NCBI RefSeq assembly: GCF_030012215.1
Contig: NZ_JASCXX010000013.1
Coordinates: 78,095 to 142,094, forward strand
From: Anaerobaca lacustris
GTDB lineage: Bacteria; Planctomycetota; Phycisphaerae; Sedimentisphaerales; Anaerobacaceae
DNA length: 64,000 nt
Reading direction: 5' to 3'
The stretch's first letter is position 1. Each line of letters begins with the position of its first letter. The translations under genes were made by a program, and so were the position numbers. Positions 37,883-46,638 of this stretch are shown one piece after another. The notes under the pieces are model-generated. The model was not told the origin of the DNA and ran no database searches. It saw nothing but the letters and a program-made list of their open reading frames with translations.

Positions 37883-38331
37883 GCGCCTTCGACGCGACCC
37901 TCTTCAATCATCCTGGCGTATTCGACACAATACCGAGCCCAAGGTTGAGCTTCCAGACGCGCTCTCGGAATCGGTTCTCCCGTTCCTTCGCAAATGCCGT
38001 AGGTTCCCTCTTCCACTCTGTTCAAGGCGTCGTCGATTTCGTGCAGGATCTTTCGCTCGCTATCCATCAGACCCAGCGCAAACTCCTGTTCATAGTTGTC
38101 CGTGCCCAGGTCCGCCATGTGAATCGGCATGCTGGACAGGTCTCCGCTGGCGTCGAGACGAGACTTCTTGAGGGTCTCTCCCTCGATATCGAAGACGTTT
38201 TGAAAGATCTCCCTCCTCTTCTGAAGGAGCAATTCTTTGAAGTACTCGACATCGGCGGCGCTGAGAGGCTTGGCGTTCTTGCGCTTCCGCACCGGTTTCT
38301 TTTTCGCTGTTCTCTTGCGTTCTTCGGCCAC
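37879..38331 (-). CDS. DksA/TraR-family protein with two of four zinc-site cysteines
   Basis: This 150-residue protein has a Lys/Arg-rich N-terminus (1-20), a long coiled coil (about 25-107) and a C-terminal DksA/TraR zinc-finger-like region. The fold marks [25 protein letters not shown] are kept in part: only Cys114 and Cys135 remain of the usual four cysteines, Gly117 and Val136 region replacing the others. Such C2 variants exist among DksA paralogues and may be metal-independent. DksA binds the RNA polymerase secondary channel and works with ppGpp. The start is a GTG at 38331 with AAAGG upstream. It is translationally coupled to yacG. Confidence 0.88.
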   Translation of the reverse strand: MAEERKRTAKKKPVRKRKNAKPLSAADVEYFKELLLQKRREIFQNVFDIEGETLKKSRLDASGDLSSMPIHMADLGTDNYEQEFALGLMDSERKILHEIDDALNRVEEGTYGICEGTGEPIPRARLEAQPWARYCVEYARMIEEGRVEGA

Positions 38332-38523
38332 TTCTGCATCTACCTTTCATGGAGGGCAAAGGCATTGTACCTATAGAAATAACAATTCTACCATATATCC
38401 GGGATCAGGCAAAGCGTCATTTATCCGGAAGTGCCACAGTCTTGCCATCGCGGGCAAACGTCGCCGGCGAGGGACGGGCGGAGATGCCGCCATATGCGAC
38501 GTAACATATTGTGAGGAAATCAT

Positions 38524-39408
38524 TTAGAGCGGGTTTGCCGAAGGGGGCGGCGGGGGGCTTATCCGGTCGGCGTCCTTGGCCATCCTGCCCAGGGGCAGGA
38601 ACATGGTCTCGACGCCGACGGGTGCTGAAAAGACGCGTATCCCGAAGACCCTTTCGATCTCGTCCTGTCGGAAGACCTTGCTCGTGGAGCCCATCTGGTA
38701 GTGAACGCACGGATCGGGGCCCCGGCTGCTCTCGCCGGCGACTGGGTCGGGGCAACACGGCCGCAGGAGCAGGGCCTGGTCGCAGTACTGGGCGGCCAGA
38801 TTGATATCGTGTGTGATGGCGACGACCGTCCGGCCCTTATCCCGCTGGACCGACTTGAGCAGATCGTACATTGCCACCTGGTGGCGCAGATCGAGGAAGC
38901 TCGTAGGCTCGTCGAGCAGGATGGTCTGCGTATCCTGGGCCAGGGCGCGGGCGATGAACACCCGCTGCCGTTCGCCTCCGCTGAGGCTGGCCAGGGGGCG
39001 CGTTGCGAACCGGGCCGTGTCCGTCATCTCCATCGCATCGGTCACGATCTGTCGGTCCATCGGACGCTCGAAGCCCCATTGGGTGAAGTGGGGCGTCCGG
39101 GCCATCAGGACTGTCTCGGCTACGGAGAACCCGAACGCCGGAATGTGCTCCTGCTGAACCAGTGCGATCTTCCGGGCGACCTCATGCCTGCTGTACGATT
39201 GGGTGTTCGTGCCGTCGATTGCGATCGTGCCCGCCTGCGGCCTGAGCAGGCCGGCGAGCAGATTGATGAGCGTGCTCTTGCCGGCCCCGTTCGGCCCGAC
39301 CACGGCCAGGAACGTCCCCGTCTCGACCGTCAGGCTGATGTCTTTCAGCACGGGCTGGTCTGGCCGGTAGGCGAATGTCACATGGTCCAGTTGTATGCCG
39401 TTGGTCAT
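38524..39408 (-). CDS. ABC importer ATPase, BtuD/FecE/FhuC type
   Basis: This 294-residue ATPase has Walker [10 protein letters not shown] (38-46), signature LSGGERQR, Walker B TILLDEPT and the H-loop AITHD. It is of the metal-chelate/cobalamin class (FepC/BtuD). The start is the ATG at 39408, whose first bases overlap the stop of the permease gene (ATGA), so the two are coupled. After the ATPase core there is a Cys/Pro-containing insert ([17 protein letters not shown] region) and a Pro-rich end; their role is unknown. It is the last gene of the gpmI-mutL-btuF-like-permease-ATPase run. Substrate is a corrinoid, haem or iron chelate; it cannot be narrowed by sequence. Confidence 0.92.
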   Translation of the reverse strand: MTNGIQLDHVTFAYRPDQPVLKDISLTVETGTFLAVVGPNGAGKSTLINLLAGLLRPQAGTIAIDGTNTQSYSRHEVARKIALVQQEHIPAFGFSVAETVLMARTPHFTQWGFERPMDRQIVTDAMEMTDTARFATRPLASLSGGERQRVFIARALAQDTQTILLDEPTSFLDLRHQVAMYDLLKSVQRDKGRTVVAITHDINLAAQYCDQALLLRPCCPDPVAGESSRGPDPCVHYQMGSTSKVFRQDEIERVFGIRVFSAPVGVETMFLPLGRMAKDADRISPPPPPSANPL

Positions 39409-40454
39409 GATAGCCAACACACCTTCCTGTTGTAGCGCATCAGCAGGATCAGGAAGAACGGCCCGCCCAGCATCGCCGTGATGACGCCGACCGGCAGTTG
39501 GGCGGGCGCTATGATGCGACGGGCGATCGTATCGGCCGTGACGAGGAACACCGCCCCAAGGATACTGCTCAGCGGCAGCAGTTGACGGTGGTCGGGCCCG
39601 ACGACGAGCCGCACCGCGTGGGGCACGATCAGCCCGACGAAACCGATCAGGCCGCTCAGGCTCACCGCCACGGCCGTCACGAACGCCGAGACCGCCAGGG
39701 CGACGAACTGGACCCGCTCGACGTGGATGCCCATGCTTCGGGCGTCGGTCTGTCCGAAGCTGATGGCGTTGAGCGCAGCGCTGAGGAAGAACAGTGCCAC
39801 GAGCCCGGCGGCGACGCATCCGCCACTGGCCCAGAGGACGAATGCGTCCTCTTCGGCCATGTTGCCCATGAGCCAGAACACGGTCGCGTAGACGTCCTGG
39901 CTCTTGGAGATTGAGGTGAGGAACATGATAATGGCCGAGAAGCACGCGTTCACGACGACGCCGGCCAACAGCAGCCCGGTGACGTGAAACCGACCCGTGA
40001 TGCGGCCGATGGCCCAGACCAGCCAGACCGTGCCCAGCGCACCGACAAAGGCGAAGACGGCGATGGGGGATCGCCCCCACAGGGTCCAGTTGATCCCGCT
40101 GATGACCGCCAGCATGGCGCCGAGCCCGGCGCCGCTGGAGACGCCGAGGATGTAAGGGTCGGCCAGCGGATTCCGCAGGACGGCCTGGAACACGACGCCG
40201 GCGCCGGCCAGTGCCGCCCCTACGATGGCCGCCAGGAGGATGCGAGGCACCCGCACCCGCAGCAGGATTTCGTAATCGGGGTTGGGCGATCCCGACGGGC
40301 CCGGGCCGGCCAGGGCCGCCTTTATGCTGACAGGCTCGGTGCCCACGAGCGAACAGGCGACCATGACCAGCAGGAGCAGCGCAATAGCCGCCAGCGTCCG
40401 GGTCAGCAGCGTTCTCGGCGACAGAAGTGACTGCACGGCTCTACTCTCCCGCAT
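39405..40454 (-). CDS. ABC importer permease, BtuC/FecCD family
   Basis: This 349-residue protein has about ten transmembrane helices and the FecCD signatures: RVPRILLAAIVGAALAGAGV, NPLADPYILGVSSGAGLGA and, near the end, GLIGFVGLIVPHAVRL with the coupling-helix region. It forms the membrane channel of a class II ABC importer with the ATPase downstream and the binding protein upstream. It overlaps the binding-protein gene by 14 bases and the ATPase gene by 4, showing tight translational coupling. Function: uptake of vitamin B12 or an iron complex. Confidence 0.93.
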   Translation of the reverse strand: MRESRAVQSLLSPRTLLTRTLAAIALLLLVMVACSLVGTEPVSIKAALAGPGPSGSPNPDYEILLRVRVPRILLAAIVGAALAGAGVVFQAVLRNPLADPYILGVSSGAGLGAMLAVISGINWTLWGRSPIAVFAFVGALGTVWLVWAIGRITGRFHVTGLLLAGVVVNACFSAIIMFLTSISKSQDVYATVFWLMGNMAEEDAFVLWASGGCVAAGLVALFFLSAALNAISFGQTDARSMGIHVERVQFVALAVSAFVTAVAVSLSGLIGFVGLIVPHAVRLVVGPDHRQLLPLSSILGAVFLVTADTIARRIIAPAQLPVGVITAMLGGPFFLILLMRYNRKVCWLS

Positions 40455-41337
40455 CGTCGGACCACAGGCAATCGGCGATCAGTTCGATTCCCTGGCACAG
40501 CCTTGGGCTCAGGCGCGAGACTGTGTCGGCTTCGATCACGTTAATCCGACCGGCGGCAACCGCGGGGACATTGGGAAAACGGCCCCAATAGGCCAGGGCC
40601 TGGCGATGCTGGTCGGCGAGGTTTCCGCCCATCATGGCGGGTTCGATGATGACCTGGACGTTTGCCCCGATGACCTGCTCGGCCCCGATGGGCGGATACT
40701 TGTGCAGCGTCGGGCCGATGGCATTCTGACCGCCCGCCAGTTCGATCAGATCGTTGATGAACGTGTTCCGTCCGGCGACACGCAGCGGCTCTCGCTGGAC
40801 CACCCATAAGACGCGCGGCCGGTCTCGGCCCGCGCGGATCTGTCCCAATCGCGCGATACCCTCCCGGATACCGAGAACGAGCGACTGCGCTTCGGACTGT
40901 CGCCCGGCTGCTTGTCCGATGGTCTCGATGGCGCCGAACAGATCGTCGACCGTCCAGATACTCACAGCCAGGCAGTGGTAGCCCATTCGGCGTAACCGGG
41001 TGGCCAAACCTCTCTGTTGGGGAATCTCAAGGGTCAAGACCAGATCGGGGCGACAGGCGATGATCGCCTCGACGTTCGGAAGCCAGAAGCTGCCTACGTT
41101 CGGCTTGCCTGCGACCTGCGGCGGATAATCGCTGTCGCTTGTGACGGCCGCCACGCTTTCGCCCAATCCGAGTGCGTAGAGGATCTCCGTGAGGTTCGGG
41201 GCCATGGAGACGATTCGCATCGGACGCGACCGGTTCGGTGCGCGGGCGATGGCATCGACCTGTTGCGGTCGCAACAGCGCATAGCCGAGAAGAACCCAGG
41301 CCACGAAGCCCGCCGATAGCAAACACCACCTGCGCAT
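40441..41337 (-). CDS. Periplasmic binding protein, BtuF/FecB-like
   Basis: This 298-residue protein has an N-terminal hydrophobic segment (about 4-22) that may be an uncleaved anchor or signal. The class III binding-protein fold follows: RIVSMAPNLTEILYALGLG, then SDSDYPPQV and KPNVGSFWLPNVEAIIACRPDLVL. These resemble BtuF more than siderophore-binding proteins. The start is the ATG at 41337, which overlaps the mutL stop in a TGATG arrangement. It is a component of the importer encoded downstream. I see no lipobox. Confidence 0.88.
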   Translation of the reverse strand: MRRWCLLSAGFVAWVLLGYALLRPQQVDAIARAPNRSRPMRIVSMAPNLTEILYALGLGESVAAVTSDSDYPPQVAGKPNVGSFWLPNVEAIIACRPDLVLTLEIPQQRGLATRLRRMGYHCLAVSIWTVDDLFGAIETIGQAAGRQSEAQSLVLGIREGIARLGQIRAGRDRPRVLWVVQREPLRVAGRNTFINDLIELAGGQNAIGPTLHKYPPIGAEQVIGANVQVIIEPAMMGGNLADQHRQALAYWGRFPNVPAVAAGRINVIEADTVSRLSPRLCQGIELIADCLWSDDAGE

Positions 41338-43139
41338 CAGGTCCTCTTGAACTGCTTTTCCAGCTCTTTCATCGAAAACGCGATCGTCGTCGGGCGGCCG
41401 TGCGGACACCGGCTGGTGGATTCGTATCGCTGCCGGTCAGCCAGCAGTTGCTGAATCTCGCTCTCGGTCAGCTTCTGGCCCGCCTTGATAGCCGCCTTGC
41501 AGGCCGTCATGTTGAGCACTTCATCGAGCATGTCCTCAGGGTTCAACGTCGCCCTCCTCGTCGCCAGCAGGTCCACGAGGTCCTGCACGAAGCTGACGGC
41601 AGAGACCTTGGCCAGCAGTGTGGGGAAGGCCTGGACCGCATACGTTCGTGGCCCGAAGGGCGCCAGCTCCACCCCGAGCCGGCGGAAGACCTCGGCGTTG
41701 TCCTCAATGGCGTCGGCCTGGGCGTCGGTGACGTCGAAGGTCTCCGGCAGCAGAAGCCGCTGCGATTCGAGGGGCCCACTGCCGGCCCGCTCTCGCAGCA
41801 TCTCGTACAACATCGCCTCGTGCAATGCGTGCTGATCGATGATGACGAAACCGTCGTCCGTCTGTTCGACGATATAGCTATCGTGAATCTGGAGGTATCG
41901 CGGCCCGTCAAAACTCAGCATGGCCGGTGCCGGTTCGTGGGAGATCCGAGACTCTCTCTGGGGCGATCCGGCGTCGTGCGGGGCCCTGCCCGCCTGCAAG
42001 TCGAACTGCTGCTGCCGATGGGCGGGCCGATGCTGCTTGAAGAAGTCCGCCATCGCGTCGGCGATCTCCTGGCGTCTGGCCCGCTGCGTCTGTCGATGGT
42101 CATCGAGAGAGGCCGCCGGGCCCGAGGGCAGCCGGGCAGGCATGTGCAGATCGGTGCCGAGCAGCTTCTCCCGCATCGTGGCGAGGATCTGCGAGTGAAC
42201 GAGATTGGAGTTGTAGAAGCGGACCTCCGTCTTGGTCGGATGCACGTTGACGTCATACTCGTCGTACGGCATCTGGATGAAAAGGAACACGACGGGAAAC
42301 CGGTTCGGTTCGAGCAGACCTCTATAGGCCTCCTTGATGGCGTGCGAGATGAACTTGTCGCGGATGAAACGCCCGTTCAAAAACGCGTATTGGAACCTAT
42401 TGTTTGTCCGGGAGGTACTGGGGTGGCCGAGCAGGGCGCGAATCCGGATTCCCTTCTCATCGGTCGATGCCTCGACCAGATCGTCGGCCTCCAGCATGGG
42501 GAAGAGCTGCGCGATCCGCTGGCGCAGCGCGAGGCTGCCGGAGAGGCGATACAGTTCCCTGCCGTTGTGAATGAGCGTCAGCCCGAGTTGGTCCTTGGGC
42601 AGGGCGATTCGCGTGAACTGCTCGGTGATATGACCCATCTCGGTGTTGGCGGTCCGCAGAAACTTACGGCGGGCGGGCGTCTTGTAGAAGAGATCGCGAA
42701 CCTGGATCGTCGTCCCGACGTCCCCGCTGCACGGACCGACGGACTGTCTGTCGCCGCAGTCGATCTCGATGCAATTGGCCTGGTCGGACTGGGGCGTCCG
42801 GCTGACGGCCCGCACGTGAGCGATGGAGGCAATGCTGGCCAATGCCTCACCGCGAAAACCCAGGGTGGTGATGCCGCTCAGGTCGGAGGTGTCCCTGATC
42901 TTGCTTGTCGCATGCGATTCGAATGCGGCCGCCAGATCGTCGCGGTCCATCCCCTCGCCGTTGTCGGTGATGGAGATCAGCTTGCGCCCACCGTCTTCCA
43001 CGGTGACGACGACGGCCGTTGCGCCGGCATCGATGCTGTTCTCCATGAGTTCCTTGACCGCACTGGCCGGGCGCTCGATGACCTCGCCGGCCGCGATCAT
43101 GTTCACCATATTCTGGTCAAGGCGGACGATTCGACCCAT
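41337..43139 (-). CDS. mutL: MutL, DNA mismatch repair protein (endonuclease type)
   Basis: This 600-residue protein couples mismatch recognition by MutS to strand removal. The GHKL ATPase is complete: ELMENSIDAG (about 30-39), DNGEGM (59-64), ATSKI and GFRGEAL (94-100). The C-terminal part contains DQHALHEAMLYE, ACKAAIKAGQ and CPHGRPT, the metal-binding motifs of latent-endonuclease MutL found in bacteria without MutH. The start is taken as the ATG at 43139; a GTG three codons earlier is also in frame. It is followed by the btuF-like gene (TGATG). No mutS is in the window. The linker (about 340-410) is polar and variable, as usual. Confidence 0.96.
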   Translation of the reverse strand: MGRIVRLDQNMVNMIAAGEVIERPASAVKELMENSIDAGATAVVVTVEDGGRKLISITDNGEGMDRDDLAAAFESHATSKIRDTSDLSGITTLGFRGEALASIASIAHVRAVSRTPQSDQANCIEIDCGDRQSVGPCSGDVGTTIQVRDLFYKTPARRKFLRTANTEMGHITEQFTRIALPKDQLGLTLIHNGRELYRLSGSLALRQRIAQLFPMLEADDLVEASTDEKGIRIRALLGHPSTSRTNNRFQYAFLNGRFIRDKFISHAIKEAYRGLLEPNRFPVVFLFIQMPYDEYDVNVHPTKTEVRFYNSNLVHSQILATMREKLLGTDLHMPARLPSGPAASLDDHRQTQRARRQEIADAMADFFKQHRPAHRQQQFDLQAGRAPHDAGSPQRESRISHEPAPAMLSFDGPRYLQIHDSYIVEQTDDGFVIIDQHALHEAMLYEMLRERAGSGPLESQRLLLPETFDVTDAQADAIEDNAEVFRRLGVELAPFGPRTYAVQAFPTLLAKVSAVSFVQDLVDLLATRRATLNPEDMLDEVLNMTACKAAIKAGQKLTESEIQQLLADRQRYESTSRCPHGRPTTIAFSMKELEKQFKRT

Positions 43140-43197
43140 GATTCCCACCGGATTCCATTCGCGCGACGAGGGGGCACAGCCGGAAATCGGGCCTGTA

Positions 43198-44775
43198 TCA
43201 ATCCCCCTGGAGAACGCTGCGGCCCGTCATCTCCTCCGGCTGAGGCAGCCCCATGATCTCCAGCATCGTCGGCCCGATGTCGGCCAGGGTCCCGCCTTCT
43301 CGCAGCGTCGTGCCCTTGTAGCGGTCGTCGAAAACGATCAGCGGCACATCACCGACCGTGTGGGCGGTGTGCGGGCTGTCCGGCGCGCCGTCGATCATCT
43401 TCTCGAAATTGCCGTGATCGGCCGTGATGACCGCGGCGCCCCCCATGCTTTTGACCTTGTCGAGAATCCTGCCGACGCACTCATCGACCGTCGCGGCCGC
43501 CTGGACGGCCGCGGAGAGGTCCCCCGTATGGCCGACCATGTCGGGATTGGCGAAATTGACGACCATCACGTCGTACTTGTCTGAGTCGAGCCTCTCCAGG
43601 ACGACGGCGGCCACCTCACGGGCGCTCATCTCCGGCTTGAGATCGTACGTGCGCACCTTGGGCGACGGGACGATCTGGCGGTCTTCCCCTTTGAAGGGCC
43701 GTTCCGTATAGTCGTTGAAGAAGAACGTCACATGAGCGTACTTCTCCGTCTCGGCGCAACGGAACTGCTTGAGACCCAGTTCGCTCCAATAGGCGGCCAG
43801 GATGTTCTTCATCTTGGCGCGTTTGGGAAACGCGACGGGCGCCGGGATGCTCGCGTCGTATTCGGTCAGGCACACGAAGTAGAGCTGCGGCAGCGTGGTC
43901 CGCACGAATTCCTTGAACTCAGCATCGACGAAGGCGCGGGTCAGTTCGCGGGGCCGGTCGCCTCGGAAATTGAAGAAGATCACGCCGTCTCCGTCATCGA
44001 TCGTGGCCAGTGGTCCGCCGTCCTTGTCGACGATGCAGGTTGGTTCGATGAACTCGTCGGTGACGTCTTTGTCGTAGCTGCTCTTGACGGCGTCCTGAGC
44101 GCTGGGGGCCTTGAGGCCCTTGCCTGTCCGCAGGCATTCGTAGGCCCGCTGGACGCGGTCCCATCGGCTGTCGCGGTCCATCGCATAGAACCGGCCCATG
44201 ACGGTGGCGATCTTGCCGACACCGATTTCGGCCGCCTTCTTCTCGACGTCCTGGATGTATCCAAGGCCGCTGTCGGGCGGCGAGTCCCGACCGTCCATGA
44301 ACGCATGGATGAACACGTCGGTCAGGTCGTTTCGCTTGGCCAGTTCGAGCAGGCCGTACAGGTGTCCGAGCAGCGAATGCACGCCGATATCGCTGCACAA
44401 GCCCATCAGATGCACTTTGCCGTTGTGCTCCTTGACGAACCTGACGAGCTTGAGGAACTCCTCGTTCTGGAAGAACGATCCATCGCGTATTGCATGGGTC
44501 AGCCGAACGGATTCCTGGGGCACGATGCGTCCGGCGCCGATGTTCTGGTGGCCCACCTCGCTGTTGCCCATCGTCCCGTCGGGCAGACCGACGGATTCCC
44601 CGTGGGTGTGGATCAGGCAGTGCGGATAGTCGGCCATCAGCATGTCATCCGTGGGGGTATGCGCCTGCTTGATGGCGTTGTATTGGTCTTCGCCGGGGTC
44701 GGGGTTGTAGCCCCATCCGTCGCGTATGATCAAAACACAGGGTCTTTTCGCAAGTTTCGTCTTCTCTTTCGCCAT
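43198..44775 (-). CDS. gpmI: 2,3-bisphosphoglycerate-independent phosphoglycerate mutase
   Basis: This 525-residue metalloenzyme interconverts 3- and 2-phosphoglycerate in glycolysis. The alkaline-phosphatase-like fold is clear: IIRDGWGYN at the N-terminus, catalytic serine in GNSEVGHQNIGAGR (Ser72), the FMDGRDSPP and FFNFRGDRPRELTRA blocks, and late metal ligands in ANPDMVGHTG and TADHGN. The ATG at 44775 has AAGG 10 bases upstream. A good promoter (44858-44886) and a terminator-like hairpin in the leader precede it, so it heads the run that continues into mutL and the ABC importer. Confidence 0.96.
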   Translation of the reverse strand: MAKEKTKLAKRPCVLIIRDGWGYNPDPGEDQYNAIKQAHTPTDDMLMADYPHCLIHTHGESVGLPDGTMGNSEVGHQNIGAGRIVPQESVRLTHAIRDGSFFQNEEFLKLVRFVKEHNGKVHLMGLCSDIGVHSLLGHLYGLLELAKRNDLTDVFIHAFMDGRDSPPDSGLGYIQDVEKKAAEIGVGKIATVMGRFYAMDRDSRWDRVQRAYECLRTGKGLKAPSAQDAVKSSYDKDVTDEFIEPTCIVDKDGGPLATIDDGDGVIFFNFRGDRPRELTRAFVDAEFKEFVRTTLPQLYFVCLTEYDASIPAPVAFPKRAKMKNILAAYWSELGLKQFRCAETEKYAHVTFFFNDYTERPFKGEDRQIVPSPKVRTYDLKPEMSAREVAAVVLERLDSDKYDVMVVNFANPDMVGHTGDLSAAVQAAATVDECVGRILDKVKSMGGAAVITADHGNFEKMIDGAPDSPHTAHTVGDVPLIVFDDRYKGTTLREGGTLADIGPTMLEIMGLPQPEEMTGRSVLQGD

Positions 44776-44798
44776 GCAGTGCGTGCCTTTCAAACCAT

Positions 44799-44826
44799 AA
44801 CAAGAAAGACGAGGCGCAGCCTCGTC
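44799..44826 (-). terminator. Attenuator-like hairpin in the gpmI leader
   Basis: On the minus strand a perfect 8 bp stem (GACGAGGC/GCCTCGTC, loop TGC, 44826-44808) is followed by TTTCTTGTT. It lies between the gpmI promoter and the gpmI start, so it could act as a conditional terminator or leader structure. Confidence 0.45.
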
Positions 44827-44857
44827 CCAGCGTATACCGAATCACGAACAGCCGCAC

Positions 44858-44886
44858 AGCATAGCCGCCGCCCGAGCCTCTGTCAA
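44858..44886 (-). promoter_or_regulatory. Strong sigma70-type promoter for gpmI
   Basis: On the minus strand a perfect TTGACA (44886-44881) is followed after 17 bases by TATGCT (44863-44858). Transcription would begin near 44851, giving a leader of about 75 bases that contains a hairpin. Confidence 0.65.
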
Positions 44887-44934
44887 ACACTTCCCTCTCT
44901 TCAATGGAGGGGGATTCCAGGGGACCTGGGGACT

Positions 44935-44962
44935 TTGACAGGCAGGAGGGTTCTGGTATAAT
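44935..44962 (+). promoter_or_regulatory. Consensus sigma70 promoter with extended -10
   Basis: Perfect TTGACA (44935-44940), 16-base spacer and perfect TATAAT (44957-44962), preceded by the extended -10 TG at 44954-44955. It is the best promoter in the window, faces the TPR lipoprotein and lspA, and rules out start codons upstream of about 44969. Confidence 0.8.
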
Positions 44963-45038
44963 CCACCCGTTGGCGGGAAACGCGATCGTCAGCTTGACCG
45001 GTTGCGGACCTCGCAGGATTGGGAAAGGCTTCCGACGC

Positions 45039-46046
45039 GTGTTCGAGGGAAACGACAGGGGGATCTTGGCTTGGCTTGGCACGGTCGTGCTGGGGATGGG
45101 CCTCATTTCCGGCTGCGCCGAGCGCCGGCAGGCGGTGGATCTGTACCTCGACGCGGTCATGCTGCGTGAATTGGGCCGGGACGAAGCCGCGGTTCGGCAA
45201 CTCAAGGCCGCCGTAGCGCAAGACCCCGATCTTGTCCTGGCCCAATCGGAACTGGGCCGGGCCTATCTGGCGTTGAACGAGTTGGAGTTGGCCGCCGAGG
45301 CCTTCCGACAGGCGGTGCGTCTGGATCCCTGGTCGTTTCAGGACCACATGGACCTGGCGATGGCGTACGAGAAACTGGGCCGGTTCCGCGAGGCGGCCCA
45401 GGTCTTTGCGCGAGCCGGCGAACTGAACGCCGAGAGCCTGGAGGCCCAGTTGGCCGCTGCGCGATGCTATCTGAGCGCCGGGCGGCCCGTCCAGGCGCTG
45501 GTCCACTGCGAGTCGGCGCGACAGATCGATCCGGAATCCGAGGAGGCCCTGCGTCTGCTCGCCAAGGCCTATGAGGGGCAGAAAGACTACGAGCAGGCGG
45601 CCCTGACATACCAGCAGTTGCTCAAGGACAACCCGGAGCGTTCAGAGGTCGCGCTGGCGCTGGCGATGGCCTACATCAAGAGCGAGTTGTATGACCCGGC
45701 TAAGGATGTGCTGCTCGGCGTAGTCCAGACCCGGCCCGACCAGTCGCGCGCATTTCGCGATTTGGGGTACTGCTTTCTGAAGCTCGGCGACGCCGACCAG
45801 GCGATCGCCATGTACGAGAAGGCGACCGTTCTCGACAACGGCGATTGGGAGGCCTATCGAGGGTTGGGGGTGGCCTGCATGGTCAAGGCCCAGCGCACCG
45901 GCGACGAGGCGCTGCAAGCGGCGGCGTTGCGGCACTGGCGGCGCTCGCTGGCGATCCATCCCGACCAGCCCAGACGAGACTGGCTGGAGAAGCTGATCAA
46001 GGAGCACTCACGCACGACGGACCCATTGCGAGGATTCGATGACTGA
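45039..46046 (+). CDS. TPR-repeat lipoprotein
   Basis: This 335-residue protein begins at a GTG (45039) with AAAGG about 10 bases upstream. The N-terminus is a lipoprotein signal, LAWLGTVVLGMGLISGC, with lipobox LISGC. The rest is about seven to eight tetratricopeptide repeats with the usual A-x-x-x-G/A-Y pattern (for example LELAAEAFRQAVRLDP and YEQAALTYQQLLKDNP). An in-frame ATG at 44904 lies upstream of the consensus promoter and is rejected. It is probably a periplasmic, lipid-anchored scaffold. It overlaps lspA, the lipoprotein signal peptidase that would process it, by 8 bases, a neat functional pairing. Confidence 0.88.
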   Translation: MFEGNDRGILAWLGTVVLGMGLISGCAERRQAVDLYLDAVMLRELGRDEAAVRQLKAAVAQDPDLVLAQSELGRAYLALNELELAAEAFRQAVRLDPWSFQDHMDLAMAYEKLGRFREAAQVFARAGELNAESLEAQLAAARCYLSAGRPVQALVHCESARQIDPESEEALRLLAKAYEGQKDYEQAALTYQQLLKDNPERSEVALALAMAYIKSELYDPAKDVLLGVVQTRPDQSRAFRDLGYCFLKLGDADQAIAMYEKATVLDNGDWEAYRGLGVACMVKAQRTGDEALQAAALRHWRRSLAIHPDQPRRDWLEKLIKEHSRTTDPLRGFDD

Positions 46047-46638
46047 ACCGACGACGACACAGCAGCAGCAGGGCGAGGCGGTGCCGCGCCAAGGGCTTCT
46101 GGAGTACTGCCGAGGAGCATTGCCCGACAGGATCGCTCACCTGATCTTCTGGCCCATCGCGACAGTGGGTCTGCTGCTGGACTTGTGGACGAAACAGGCG
46201 GTATTCGCCGCATTACGTGATGAGCCCGATCAGAGCCGGACGATCATCGGCGGCGTTCTCACGTTCCGGCTGGCCCTCAACGACGGCGCCGCCTTCGGCA
46301 TCGCCTCCGGCCGCCAGGCCTTTCTTGTGGGCGTCTCTACCGTGGCTTTGGTGATCATTCTGGGCGTCTTTCTGTTCGGCGCGGCGCGGCAGCGAATCGT
46401 CCAGGTCGCCTTGGGGTTGTTCGCCGCCGGCGTTTGCGGCAACCTGTACGACCGGGCGTTCAACGATGGGCGGGTCCGCGACTTCATCGACGTGGTCTAC
46501 TGGCCGGGCCGGCACTGGCATACGTTCAACGTGGCCGACGCGATGCTGTGCGTTGCCGTGGGACTGCTCATGATCGCGACGCTGTTTACGGACCCGTCTT
46601 GTCGAAGACATGATCGGCCACAAAAATCGGCGCATTGA
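46039..46638 (+). CDS. lspA: LspA, lipoprotein signal peptidase (signal peptidase II)
   Basis: This 199-residue membrane aspartyl protease cleaves lipoprotein signal peptides. It has four hydrophobic segments and the conserved blocks LALNDGAAFGI (about 78-88), GNLYDRAFNDGRVRDFIDV and FNVADA. The catalytic pair is Asp148 (VRDF) and Asp167 (FNVAD). The N-terminal 30 residues are a longer than usual, Gln-rich cytoplasmic extension. It is coupled to the TPR lipoprotein gene by an 8-base overlap. Its last 53 bases are antisense to the end of the bifunctional nuclease gene. Confidence 0.95.
   Translation: MTEPTTTQQQQGEAVPRQGLLEYCRGALPDRIAHLIFWPIATVGLLLDLWTKQAVFAALRDEPDQSRTIIGGVLTFRLALNDGAAFGIASGRQAFLVGVSTVALVIILGVFLFGAARQRIVQVALGLFAAGVCGNLYDRAFNDGRVRDFIDVVYWPGRHWHTFNVADAMLCVAVGLLMIATLFTDPSCRRHDRPQKSAH

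Noticed and set aside
44904..45038. Earlier in-frame start for the TPR lipoprotein
   Set aside because: It lies upstream of a consensus promoter whose transcript would begin near 44969, and it would bury the lipoprotein signal.
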